Translations under genes and position numbers: made by a program | Source of the DNA: JAEUPI01 sp044222685 | GTDB taxonomy: Bacteria > Pseudomonadota > Gammaproteobacteria > Burkholderiales > Burkholderiaceae_C | Direction of reading: 5' to 3' | Length of the DNA stretch: 64,000 nucleotides | Assembly: GCA_044222685.1 (NCBI GenBank) | Contig: JBGAMU010000002.1 | Location: forward strand, 1 to 64,000 | The notes under the pieces: model-generated | Seen by the model: the letters and a program-made list of their open reading frames with translations, nothing else | The model's database searches: none | Told to the model about the DNA's origin: nothing | In this document: positions 8,829-17,417 of the stretch, in pieces | Layout of the letters: every line of letters begins with the position of its first letter | How positions within the stretch are numbered: the first letter of the stretch is position 1

Positions 8829-10558
8829 CGCGACTCCTTGGCTGCAAGCTCGTGCGGAAAGTACTTGATCACGCAGTCCACCGGATTCGGCGCCGCCTGG
8901 CCGAGGCCGCAGATCGACGCATCACGCATCACGGTGGACAGGTCCTGCAGCAGGGGCACGTCCCATGCCTTGCCGGCGATCAGCGCCGACGCCTTGGCGG
9001 TGCCGTTGCGGCACGGCGTGCACTGGCCGCAGCTCTCGTGCGCGAAGAAGCGCATCAGGTTGCGCGCCGCGCCGACGGCACTGTCATGGTCCGACAGCAC
9101 CATCACCGCGGCCGAGCCGATGAAGCAGCCGTGCGGCTGCAGCGTGTCGAAGTCGAGCGGGATATCGCCCATCGCGGCCGGCAGGATGCCGCCCGAGGCG
9201 CCGCCCGGCAGATAGGCGTAGAACGCATGGCCGTGGGCCATGCCGCCGCAGTGCTCGTCGATCAGTTCGCGGATCGTGATGCCGGCCGGCGCCAGCTTGA
9301 CGCCGGGGCTCTTCACGCGCCCCGACACCGAGAACGAGCGCAGCCCCTTGCGCCCGTGCCGCCCGTGCGAGGCGAACCAGGCACCACCCTTCTCGAGGAT
9401 CTCGCGCACCCAGTACAGCGTCTCGAAGTTGTGCTCCAGCGTCGGCCGACCGAACAGGCCCACCTGCGCCACGTAGGGCGGGCGCAGGCGCGGCATGCCG
9501 CGCTTGCCTTCGATCGATTCGATCATCGCCGACTCTTCGCCGCAGATGTAGGCGCCGGCACCGCGTCGCAGCACGATGTCGGGCATGCCCGGGTACGGCG
9601 GGTTCGCGCGCAGCGCGGCGAGTTCACGCTCGAGCAATGCGCGGCAGCCGTGGTACTCGTCGCGCAGGTAGACGTAGATGCGCGCGATGCCCACCGCCCA
9701 GGCGGCGATCAGCATGCCCTCGAGAAAACGATGAGGGTCGCGCTCGAGGTAGTAGCGATCCTTGAAGGTGCCGGGTTCGCCCTCGTCGATGTTCACCGCC
9801 ATCAGGCGCGGCGCGGGCTCGCCACGCACGATGCGCCACTTGCGGCCGGCCGGAAAACCCGCGCCGCCGAGGCCGCGCAGGCCGGAATCTTCCATCGCGC
9901 GGATCACCGGGTCGACCTCGCGCTCGCCGGCGATGCACTGCTTGAGCAGCCGGTAGCCGCCCTGCTCCACGTAGGCCTCGAGGTCGATCGCGCCGGACGG
10001 ACGGTCTTGCGTGACACCCGACTTCAGCTGCGCCACCACCTTGTCGACGCTCGCCCGCGCCACCGGTGCCTGGCCGACCGCGACCGCGGGCGCCTGCTCG
10101 CAGCGGCCGATGCACGGCGCCGCCACCACGCGCACCTCACGGCCCAGCAGCGCCGGCAGGCGGGCCAGCAGGTCCTGCGCGCCCGCCATCTCGCACGACA
10201 GGCCGTCGCAGACGCGCACGGTCAGCGCCGGCGGCGGCGTGTCGCCTGCCTTGACGATGTCGAAGTGGTGATAGAACGAGGCCACCTCGAACACCTCGGT
10301 CTGCGCCAGGCGCATCTCGCGCGCCAGCGCGGCGAGGTGCCGGTCGCTCAGGTGGCCGAAGCGATCCTGCAGCTTGTGCAGGTGCTCGATCAGCTCGTCG
10401 CGCGCCCGCGGCGCATCGCCGAGCAGTGCGCGCACCTCGTCGAGCGCGGCCGGGTCGACCGTGCGGCCCTTCGGCGCCTCGCGCTTGCGCTGGCGCGTCG
10501 CCGGCAGCGGCGTGATGGGTATCGTGGTGGCTATAGCAGCCCCGCCCCGCGTGCCCAT
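8825..10558 (-). CDS. fdsB: Formate dehydrogenase fused gamma-beta subunit (NuoE-NuoF type)
   Basis: A 577-residue fusion of two diaphorase subunits normally encoded separately (FdsG and FdsB). Residues 35-180 are a NuoE-like thioredoxin-fold domain with [2Fe-2S] ligands C117, C122, C149 and C153. Residues 195-577 are NuoF-like, with the FMN/NADH loop RGLGGAGFPAGRKW (228-241), the GAGAYICGEESAMIES segment, and the [4Fe-4S] motif ESCGQCTPCRNG. It passes formate-derived electrons from FdsA to NAD+. The start at 10558 lies inside the 3' end of the acyl-CoA synthetase gene (28-base overlap), and the stop overlaps fdsA by 4 bases, so translation is probably coupled. Confidence 0.92.
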   Translation of the reverse strand: MGTRGGAAIATTIPITPLPATRQRKREAPKGRTVDPAALDEVRALLGDAPRARDELIEHLHKLQDRFGHLSDRHLAALAREMRLAQTEVFEVASFYHHFDIVKAGDTPPPALTVRVCDGLSCEMAGAQDLLARLPALLGREVRVVAAPCIGRCEQAPAVAVGQAPVARASVDKVVAQLKSGVTQDRPSGAIDLEAYVEQGGYRLLKQCIAGEREVDPVIRAMEDSGLRGLGGAGFPAGRKWRIVRGEPAPRLMAVNIDEGEPGTFKDRYYLERDPHRFLEGMLIAAWAVGIARIYVYLRDEYHGCRALLERELAALRANPPYPGMPDIVLRRGAGAYICGEESAMIESIEGKRGMPRLRPPYVAQVGLFGRPTLEHNFETLYWVREILEKGGAWFASHGRHGRKGLRSFSVSGRVKSPGVKLAPAGITIRELIDEHCGGMAHGHAFYAYLPGGASGGILPAAMGDIPLDFDTLQPHGCFIGSAAVMVLSDHDSAVGAARNLMRFFAHESCGQCTPCRNGTAKASALIAGKAWDVPLLQDLSTVMRDASICGLGQAAPNPVDCVIKYFPHELAAKESR

Positions 10559-12666
10559 TGGTACTTGGCCGCCAGCACCGCGACCGGGATCTCGGTGGAG
10601 TAGGCGTAGGCCGGGATGCCGTGCTCGTAGAGGTACTGGGCGGCCTCCTCGACCTGCACGTCGCCGGCCAGCGAGGCCACCACCGGCTTCTCGATGCCCT
10701 TGGCGCGCATCTCCTCGACGACCTCGACCATGTTCTTCGCGAACACCATTGGCGGCGTCACGATGGTGTGCCAGTAACCCAGGATGAGTGCGTGGATGCG
10801 CTCGTCCTGCAGGCCCAGGCGCACCGTGTTCATGTAGGTGATCGGCGGCTCGCCGCCGGTGATGTCCACCGGATTGCCGGCCGCGCCGAACGGCGGGATG
10901 AACTTGCGGAACGCCGCGTCCAGGTCGGCCGGCATGGGCTTCAGCAGCGTGAGGCCGTTGTCGACACAGGCGTCCGACAGCAGCACGCCCGAGCCGCCGG
11001 CGCCGGTGATGATGACCACGTTCTCGCCCTTGGGCGTGGGCAGGATCGGCACGCCGCGCGCGAAGTCGAGCAGGTCGCGCAGGCTCCTGGCGCGGATCAC
11101 GCCGCTCTGGCGCAGCACGTCGTCGTAGATCTTGTCGTTGCCGGCCAGCGCGCCGGTGTGCGAGCTCGCCGCCGCGGCGCCGGCCGAGGTGCGGCCGGCC
11201 TTCAGCATGATCACCGGCTTCTTCTTCGACACACGAGCCGCCACCTCGGCAAACGCGCGGCCGTCCTTGAGGTCCTCGCAATGCTGCGCGATCACCTTGG
11301 TGTTCGGATCCTGCTCGAAGAACAGCAGCAGGTCGTCTTCATCGATGTCGCTCTTGTTGCCCAGGCCCACGATCGCCGACACGCCCATCTTGGCCGAGCG
11401 CGAGAAGCCGATGATCGCCATGCCGATGCCGCCCGATTGCGACGACAGCGCGGTCGAGCCCTTCACGTCGTAAGCGGTACAGAACGTGGCGCACAGGTTG
11501 GCCGGGGTGTAGTAGAAGCCGTAGATGTTCGGGCCCATCAGGCGGATGTTGTACTTGCGGCCGATCTCGATGAGTTCCTGCTGGCCTTCCATGTTGCCGG
11601 TCTCGGCAAAGCCCGAAGGAATCAGCACCGCGCCTGCGATCTTCTTCTCGCCGCACTCGGTGAGTGCGCCCGCCACCAGCTTGGCGGGGATGGCGAACAC
11701 CGCGGTGTCGATCTCGCCCGGCACGTCCTTCACCGACTTGTAGGCCTTGTAGCCCATGATCTCGGCCGACTTGGGGTGGATCGGGATGATCTGGCCCTTG
11801 TAGCCGCCGTTGATCAGGTTCTTCATCACCGAGTTGCCGATCTTGCCGGCCTCGTCGGAGGCGCCGATCACCGCCACCGATCTCGGTTGCATGATGCGCT
11901 TCATCGACACCACCACGTCGGCCTCGGGCGGACGGTAGCGCGCTGGCTTCTGCGCGAAGTCGACCACGATGCGCACGTCGGCCGCGATCGCCGACGTCTT
12001 GGTCGCGAACACCGGGTTGAGGTCCATCTCGGCGATCTCGGGGAAGTCGCTCACCAGCTGGCTGACGCCGACGATCAGCCGTGCCAGCGCCTCGCGGTTC
12101 ACCGGGTCGCCGCCGCGCACGCCCTTGAGCATCTCGGCGGCCTGGATGCCGTCGAGCATCGAGAGGGCATCGGCCTGCGTGGCCGGCGCCAGACGGAACG
12201 TGATGTCCTTCAGCACCTCGACCAGCACGCCGCCGAGGCCGAACGCCACCAGCTTGCCGAAGCTGCCGTCGGTGACCGCGCCGACGATGACCTCCTGCCC
12301 GCCCTTGAGCATCTGCTGCACCTGCACGCCCACCACCTTGGCGTCGGCCTTGTAGGCCCTGGCGTTGGCGAGAATCGTGTCGTAGGCCTTGGCCGCCTCG
12401 TCGGCACTCTTGACGCCGACGATCACGCCGCCGGCCTCGGTCTTGTGCAGGATGTCGGGCGAGACGATCTTCATCACGACCGGAAAGCCCATGCCGGCCG
12501 CCAGCTTGCCAGCCTCGGCCGCGCTGCCGGCCACGCCCTCCTGCGGCACCGCGATGCCGTAGGCGTCGCAGACCTGCTTGCCTTCGGGCGCGGTCAGCGA
12601 CGTGCGGCCATCGGCCTTGACGGCATCGAGCAGCTTGCGAACCTTGGCCTTGTCAACGGTCGTCAT
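10531..12666 (-). CDS. ADP-forming acyl-CoA synthetase (acetate-CoA ligase family)
   Basis: A 711-residue single-chain NDP-forming acyl-CoA synthetase. The ATP-grasp (beta) domain comes first (about 20-235; GFPVVMKIVSPDILHKTEAGG). A CoA-binding Rossmann domain follows (VAVIGASDEAGKIGN, about 264-278), then the succinyl-CoA-ligase-like part carrying the phosphohistidine motif SSHTGALAG (H503). This order is the reverse of archaeal acetyl-CoA synthetases, in which alpha precedes beta. It sits between frc and the formate dehydrogenase genes. It could prime oxalate as oxalyl-CoA at the cost of ATP, or recover ATP from formyl-CoA; both are inferences from position. The ATG at 12666 is 67 bases after the frc stop. 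Confidence 0.85.
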   Translation of the reverse strand: MTTVDKAKVRKLLDAVKADGRTSLTAPEGKQVCDAYGIAVPQEGVAGSAAEAGKLAAGMGFPVVMKIVSPDILHKTEAGGVIVGVKSADEAAKAYDTILANARAYKADAKVVGVQVQQMLKGGQEVIVGAVTDGSFGKLVAFGLGGVLVEVLKDITFRLAPATQADALSMLDGIQAAEMLKGVRGGDPVNREALARLIVGVSQLVSDFPEIAEMDLNPVFATKTSAIAADVRIVVDFAQKPARYRPPEADVVVSMKRIMQPRSVAVIGASDEAGKIGNSVMKNLINGGYKGQIIPIHPKSAEIMGYKAYKSVKDVPGEIDTAVFAIPAKLVAGALTECGEKKIAGAVLIPSGFAETGNMEGQQELIEIGRKYNIRLMGPNIYGFYYTPANLCATFCTAYDVKGSTALSSQSGGIGMAIIGFSRSAKMGVSAIVGLGNKSDIDEDDLLLFFEQDPNTKVIAQHCEDLKDGRAFAEVAARVSKKKPVIMLKAGRTSAGAAAASSHTGALAGNDKIYDDVLRQSGVIRARSLRDLLDFARGVPILPTPKGENVVIITGAGGSGVLLSDACVDNGLTLLKPMPADLDAAFRKFIPPFGAAGNPVDITGGEPPITYMNTVRLGLQDERIHALILGYWHTIVTPPMVFAKNMVEVVEEMRAKGIEKPVVASLAGDVQVEEAAQYLYEHGIPAYAYSTEIPVAVLAAKYQWARGAGLL

Positions 12667-12733
12667 GGTGTCGTCCCCTTGGGTCGAATGTCGTTCGATG
12701 GTGCGTTCGCGCGGAAGTTGCAGTGCGGCGCCG

Positions 12734-13981
12734 TCAGATGATGCGCGCGTCGCGCAGGCCGGCGATCTCAGTGGCGCTGTAGCCCAGCTGCGCCAGCACC
12801 TCCTCGGTGTGCTCGCCGAGCAGCGGCGAGCGCGTCACCTCGGTCGGGCTGTCCGACATCTTGATCGGGTTGCCCACGGTGAGGTACTTGCCGCGCTTGG
12901 GGTGGTCGACCTCGACCACCGTGCCGGTGGCACGCAGCGACGGCTCCTCGGCGATCTCCTTCATCGACAGGATCGGCCCGCACGGGATGTCGAACTTGTT
13001 CAGGATGTCCATCGCCTCGAACTTGGTCTTCGTCATCGTCCACTGCTCGATGCGGTCGAAGATCTCCTTCAGGTGCGGCAGCCGCGCCGGCGGCGTGGCG
13101 TACTTGGGATCGGTGATCCAGCCTTCCTCGCCGATCACCTTGCAGATCGCCGCCCACACCGGCGCCTGCGTGATGAAGTAGATGTAGGCGTTGGGGTCGG
13201 TCTCCCAGCCCTTGCACTTGAGGATCCAGCCCGGCTGGCCGCCGCCCGAGGCGTTGCCGGCGCGCGGCACCGCCTCGCCGAACTTGCCGTCGGGGTACTG
13301 CGGGTACTCCTTCATCACACCGGTGCGGTCCAGCCGCTGCTGGTCGCGCAGCTTGACGCGGCACAGGTTCAGCACGCCGTCCTGCATGGCGGCCAGCACC
13401 TTCTGGCCGCGGCCGGTGGTGTTGCGCTGGTACAGCGCGGCCACGATGCCCAGCGCCAGGTGCAGCCCGGTGCCCGAGTCGCCGATCTGCGCGCCGGTGA
13501 CCAGCGGCGGACCGTCGTCGAAGCCGGTGGTCGAGGCGGCGCCGCCGGCGCACTGCGCGACGTTTTCGTAGACCTTGCAGTCCTCGTAGGGCCCGGGGCC
13601 GAAGCCCTTGACCGACGCGACGATCATGCGCGGGTTGAGCTCCTGGATGCGCTCCCAGGTGAAACCCATGCGGTCGAGCGCGCCGGGGGCGAAGTTCTCG
13701 ACCAGCACGTCGCAGGTCTTGATCAGGCGATCGACGATCGCCTTGCCCTTGGGGTCCTTGGTGTTGACGGTGATCGAGCGCTTGTTGTGGTTCAGCATCG
13801 TGAAGTACAGGCTGTCCACGTCGGGAATGTCGCGCAGCTGGCCACGCGTGGCGTCGCCCTCGCCCGCCTTCTCGAGTTTGATCACGTCGGCGCCGAACCA
13901 CGCCAGCAGCTGCGTGCAGGTGGGGCCGGACTGCACGTGCGTGAAGTCGAGGATGCGCACGCCATCGAGTGCCTTGCTCAA
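12734..13981 (-). CDS. frc: Formyl-CoA:oxalate CoA-transferase
   Basis: A 415-residue class III CoA-transferase that moves CoA from formyl-CoA to oxalate, giving oxalyl-CoA and formate. The catalytic aspartate is D168 in GDSGTGLH, matching D169 of the Oxalobacter enzyme. The mobile glycine loop is SGGGQPG (245-251). The start, GVRILDFTHVQSGPTCTQ, is characteristic of Frc as opposed to carnitine-type relatives. It lies 23 bases downstream of oxc, the partner enzyme that regenerates formyl-CoA, which makes the assignment strong. It is cytoplasmic. Confidence 0.95.
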   Translation of the reverse strand: MSKALDGVRILDFTHVQSGPTCTQLLAWFGADVIKLEKAGEGDATRGQLRDIPDVDSLYFTMLNHNKRSITVNTKDPKGKAIVDRLIKTCDVLVENFAPGALDRMGFTWERIQELNPRMIVASVKGFGPGPYEDCKVYENVAQCAGGAASTTGFDDGPPLVTGAQIGDSGTGLHLALGIVAALYQRNTTGRGQKVLAAMQDGVLNLCRVKLRDQQRLDRTGVMKEYPQYPDGKFGEAVPRAGNASGGGQPGWILKCKGWETDPNAYIYFITQAPVWAAICKVIGEEGWITDPKYATPPARLPHLKEIFDRIEQWTMTKTKFEAMDILNKFDIPCGPILSMKEIAEEPSLRATGTVVEVDHPKRGKYLTVGNPIKMSDSPTEVTRSPLLGEHTEEVLAQLGYSATEIAGLRDARII

Positions 13982-14004
13982 TTGAAGCTCCTAAGGGAAG
14001 TGAG

Positions 14005-15726
14005 TTATTTCTTCTTGGCCGCCGTCGGGTTCAGGCTGGTGATGCGCCCGCTCTCGGTGCCGGCCGTCTCGTCGATGATGGCATTGATCAGCGTCGGCTT
14101 GCCGCTGGCGATGGCCTCGCTCATCGCCCGGCCCAGCTCGGCCGGCGTGCTGGCCTTGACGCCGACGCCGCCGAACGCCTGCATCAGCATCTCGTATTTC
14201 GCATCCTTCACGAACACGGTAGGCGCCGGATCGGCCCCGCCGCTGCCGTTGACGTCGGTGCCACGGTAGACACCATTGTTGTTCATCACCACCACGCACA
14301 CCGGCAGCTGGTAGCGGCAGATGGTCTCGACCTCCATGCCGGAGAAGCCGAACGCGCTGTCGCCGCAGACCGCGATCACCGGCTTGCCGGTGACGACGGC
14401 CGCCGCCACCGAGAAGCCCATGCCGATGCCCATGATGCCCCAGGTGCCGACGTCCAGGCGCTTTCGCGGCAGGTACATGTCGACGATGCTGCGCGTGAAG
14501 TCGAGCGCGTTGGCACCCTCGTTGACGAGCACGGCTTCCGGATTGGACTTGACGATGTCGCGCACCGCGCTCAAGGCGCTCTGGAAGCTCATCGGCGACG
14601 GGTTCAGCGCCAGCGTGGCGGCCATCTTGGACAGGTTCTTGTCCTTGCGGTCGGCCACCGCGGCGGTCCACTCGGCGGGCGGCTTGGCCCACTGCGTGCC
14701 CATGCCGGCCAGCAGCGCCGACACGCACGAGCCGATGTCGCCGATCACCGGCGCGGCCGTCGCCACGTTGCTGTCGGCCTCGGTCGGCGCGATGTCGACC
14801 TGGATGAACTGGCGTTGACGCGCCGCGTCGCCGCCCCAGGTCTTGCCCTTGCCGTGCGACAGCAGCCAGTTCAGCCGCGCGCCGACCAGCATCACCACGT
14901 CGGCCTCGGCCAGCACGTAGGAACGCGCCGCCGACGCGCACAACGCGTGCGTGTCGGGCAGCAGGCCCTTGGCCATCGACATCGGCAGATACGGCACGCC
15001 CGAGCGCTCGACCAGCGTGCGGATCGCCTCGTCGGCCTGCGCATAGGCGGCACCCTTGCCGAGCAGGATCAGCGGGCGCTTGGCGCTCTTGAGCAGCGCC
15101 AGCGCGCGCTGCACCGCGTCGGGCGCCGGGATCTGCCGCGGCGCCGGATCGACCACCTGGATCAGCGAGGCGCGGCCGGCGGCCGCGTCCATGCTCTGCG
15201 CCATCAGCTTGGCCGGCAGGTCGAGGTACACGCCGCCGGGCCGGCCCGACACCGCGGCGCGGATCGCGCGCGCGATGCCGACACCGATGTCGGCCGCATG
15301 CAGCACGCGGAACGCCGCCTTGGCGAGCGGCTTGGCGATCGCGAGCTGATCCATCTCTTCGTAGTCGCCCTGCTGCAGGTCGACGATCTCGCGCTCGCTG
15401 GAGCCGCTGATCAGGATCATCGGGAAGCAGTTGGTCGTCGCATTGGCCAGCGCGGTCAGGCCGTTCAGGAAGCCAGGCGCCGACACCGTCATGCAGATGC
15501 CGGGCTTGCCGGTCAGGAAGCCCGCCGCCGCAGCGGCATTGCCGGCGTGCTGCTCGTGGCGGAACGCGATCACGCGCATGCCTGCGGCCTGCGACTGTCG
15601 CAGCAGGTCGGTGATCGGAATGCCCGGCAGGCAGAAGATCGTGTCGAGGCCGTTGAGCTTCAGCGCATCGATGATCAGGTGAAAGCCGTCGGTCTGCGGC
15701 GCGGCGCTGGCGGAATCGGTGGTCAT
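14005..15726 (-). CDS. oxc: Oxalyl-CoA decarboxylase
   Basis: A 573-residue thiamine-diphosphate enzyme that decarboxylates oxalyl-CoA to formyl-CoA and CO2. The N-terminal PYR domain contains the catalytic glutamate in AFRHEQHAG. The C-terminal TPP/Mg motif runs from GDSAFGFSGMEVETICRY to the metal-binding NNNGVYRG. Length agrees with the family (about 565-570). I chose the ATG at 15726; the reading frame is open further upstream to 15822, but those extra residues are arginine-rich and unlike the family, and would cover the promoter. It is the first gene of a five-gene operon (oxc, frc, acyl-CoA synthetase, fdsGB, fdsA). A Crp/Fnr-type box lies about 100 bases upstream. Confidence 0.95.
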   Translation of the reverse strand: MTTDSASAAPQTDGFHLIIDALKLNGLDTIFCLPGIPITDLLRQSQAAGMRVIAFRHEQHAGNAAAAAGFLTGKPGICMTVSAPGFLNGLTALANATTNCFPMILISGSSEREIVDLQQGDYEEMDQLAIAKPLAKAAFRVLHAADIGVGIARAIRAAVSGRPGGVYLDLPAKLMAQSMDAAAGRASLIQVVDPAPRQIPAPDAVQRALALLKSAKRPLILLGKGAAYAQADEAIRTLVERSGVPYLPMSMAKGLLPDTHALCASAARSYVLAEADVVMLVGARLNWLLSHGKGKTWGGDAARQRQFIQVDIAPTEADSNVATAAPVIGDIGSCVSALLAGMGTQWAKPPAEWTAAVADRKDKNLSKMAATLALNPSPMSFQSALSAVRDIVKSNPEAVLVNEGANALDFTRSIVDMYLPRKRLDVGTWGIMGIGMGFSVAAAVVTGKPVIAVCGDSAFGFSGMEVETICRYQLPVCVVVMNNNGVYRGTDVNGSGGADPAPTVFVKDAKYEMLMQAFGGVGVKASTPAELGRAMSEAIASGKPTLINAIIDETAGTESGRITSLNPTAAKKK

Positions 15727-15794
15727 GGGGGGTTGTCTCCGTGGTGCGCGCTTGCGCTTGTCGGCAGCTCGAGGGGCGCGATTCGGGGGAGACC

Positions 15795-15838
15795 TATGAT
15801 AGAAAGCGGCGCGCCGAATCACCGTTGACCGCGGTCAA
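15795..15838 (-). promoter_or_regulatory. Crp/Fnr-type operator and promoter of the oxalate operon
   Basis: TTGACCGCGGTCAA (15825-15838) is a perfect 14-base palindrome of the form TTGAC-N4-GTCAA, one base per half-site different from the FNR consensus TTGAT-N4-ATCAA. On the minus strand TATCAT (complement of 15796-15801) fits a -10 box. A start point about 7 bases further on puts the palindrome centre near -42, the class II activator position. The divergent regulator gene begins 50 bases to the other side. The site is repeated in front of tctC. Confidence 0.8.
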
Positions 15839-15888
15839 GATTTGAAATCTGATGCGCGCGCACCGTCCGCGCCCACCCGACAGCTTCG

Positions 15889-16503
15889 ATGATTTCCTCC
15901 TCGATCGAGAACCACAGCGAGCGCAACGTCATCCGCGTGCAGCTGCGGCAGAACCTCGTGCTCAAGGAGATGACCGACGAGGAATGGCTTGCGCTCGAAG
16001 GCCAGCTCACGGTGGTCGACTGCAACAAGGGCGACGTGCTGCTGCACCAGGGCGTGCACGACATGGAGCAGTACTTCGTGCTCGACGGCATCTTGAAGCG
16101 CGTGGTCACGAACGCCGCCGCCAAGGAGATGATCCTGCGCTTCGCCGACGAGCGCGACGTCGAGACCAGTTATGCCGCCTGGCGGCTGAACACGCCCACG
16201 CCCTACAGCATCGTGTGCGTCACCAAGGCGCGTGTGGTCAAGCTGCCGATGCCCACCTGGGTCGCCTTCATGGACCGGCACCCCAAGTTCAAGGCCACCT
16301 TCGAGGTCGAGGTGATGCGACTGATGAGCGAGATCATGGCGCACACCATCACGCTGCACCTGCTCGACGCGCCGGGCCGCGTGCACCGCTTCGAGCGCAA
16401 ACACCCCGAACTGGCCGACCGCATCCCGAAGAAGGAGCTGGCGGCCTACCTGAATCTGTCGGCCGAGACGCTGAGCCGTCTGAAGCAGCGCGGCAAGATC
16501 TGA
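15889..16503 (+). CDS. Crp/Fnr-family transcriptional regulator of the oxalate genes
   Basis: A 204-residue regulator with a cyclic-nucleotide-binding-like beta-barrel (about 30-140; the effector-loop region reads NKGDVLLHQGVHDMEQYFV), a dimer helix (about 145-165) and a C-terminal helix-turn-helix that ends with the protein. It lacks the N-terminal cysteine cluster of FNR; its two cysteines are isolated, so iron-sulfur oxygen sensing is not expected. The recognition helix has E193, S196 and R197 (AETLSR), the E-x-x-S-R set with which FNR reads TTGA. That agrees with the TTGAC half-sites found upstream of oxc and tctC. It is divergent from oxc and probably responds to oxalate or an oxalate-derived CoA ester (inference). 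Confidence 0.9.
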   Translation: MISSSIENHSERNVIRVQLRQNLVLKEMTDEEWLALEGQLTVVDCNKGDVLLHQGVHDMEQYFVLDGILKRVVTNAAAKEMILRFADERDVETSYAAWRLNTPTPYSIVCVTKARVVKLPMPTWVAFMDRHPKFKATFEVEVMRLMSEIMAHTITLHLLDAPGRVHRFERKHPELADRIPKKELAAYLNLSAETLSRLKQRGKI

Positions 16504-16561
16504 CACCGACTTGCGGTCGTGCCAAGCGGCACTCGCTGTCTTCTCCAAACACCACGTCGAT

Positions 16562-17395
16562 TCAGCGCCGCGCCGTCGGAAAGTGCCGTGCGTCCGAGAT
16601 CGCGTGGAGCTGGTTGTCCACGGCCTTCACGCCGGCCACGCCCTCTGCCACGCGCACCGCGGCCTGCTTCTCGTCGTCGTCGGCGACGATGCCGCGCAGC
16701 GTGACGCGGCCGTCGACGCTCTCGATCGTGATGTCGACCGCGCGGGTCTCGTCGTGCGAGCTGAGCGCGGCGCGCACGTGCGCACTCAGCGCCATGCCCT
16801 GCAGCATCGTGCGCGAGGCTTCGGTCTCGGCGAACTCAGGGCGCGTGAGCAGGCCCTTGATCTGCTCGACGCAGGTGCCCACCGACAGGCGCTCGGTGTT
16901 GAGCACCATGTCGAACAGCACCGGGTCGCCCCAGTGCACGCCGAACTGCTCGTGCATGCGTGAGGCATTGGAGGCATCGCTGCGCCGGATCTCGTGCTCG
17001 GCCACCTCGACATCGTCGGTGCCGAGCTCCTTCATCAGCCAGCGCACGCGTTGTTCGAACGGCCGCATGATGCGGATGCAGGGCACGTGCGGCACCGGCC
17101 GCAGTAGCAGCGTGGCGCCCCAGCCGCGGATGACGACGTTGCCCTTGGCCGCCGCGTCGAGCACCTCCTGCGCGGTATAGACGGCGATCGCTTCCTGGTC
17201 GGCGCGCAGCCGCTCGATCGGCCCGGCCTTGCCGGCGCGCAGCCGGCTGATCAGGCTCTTGGAGACATGCATCTTCCCGGCCACGCGATCGGCCACCTCG
17301 TGCTGCAGGGTCGCCAGCTTCAGCTCCTGCGCCAGTTGTTCGGCGATCTCCTGGGCCAGCGAACCCATCCCCTGGGTCAGTGCGATGACGGGCAT
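16562..17395 (-). CDS. Cytidylate-kinase-like protein with C-terminal BON domain
   Basis: A 277-residue two-domain protein. The first 190 residues resemble the cytidylate-kinase-like family: MPVIALTQGMGSLAQEIAEQLAQEL at the start, then VVIRGWGATLLLRPVPHVPCIRIMRPFEQRV. The usual P-loop GxxGxGKS/T is not evident; the glycine segment here is QGMGSLAQE. Residues about 205-265 are a BON domain (ITIESVDGRVTLRGIV...GVAGVKAVDNQL), usually a lipid- or ligand-binding module found in periplasmic proteins, yet no signal peptide is seen. It starts 22 bases after tctA and so is probably the last gene of the tctCBA operon. A role in controlling the transporter is possible but unproven. Confidence 0.75.
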   Translation of the reverse strand: MPVIALTQGMGSLAQEIAEQLAQELKLATLQHEVADRVAGKMHVSKSLISRLRAGKAGPIERLRADQEAIAVYTAQEVLDAAAKGNVVIRGWGATLLLRPVPHVPCIRIMRPFEQRVRWLMKELGTDDVEVAEHEIRRSDASNASRMHEQFGVHWGDPVLFDMVLNTERLSVGTCVEQIKGLLTRPEFAETEASRTMLQGMALSAHVRAALSSHDETRAVDITIESVDGRVTLRGIVADDDEKQAAVRVAEGVAGVKAVDNQLHAISDARHFPTARR

Positions 17396-17417
17396 GATCG
17401 ACTCCTTCGTGCGCTCG

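Noticed and set aside
6294..9215. 973-codon plus-strand frame opposite fdsA
   Set aside because: Arg/His/Val-rich composition without domains; it is antisense to a formate dehydrogenase with all cofactor motifs intact.
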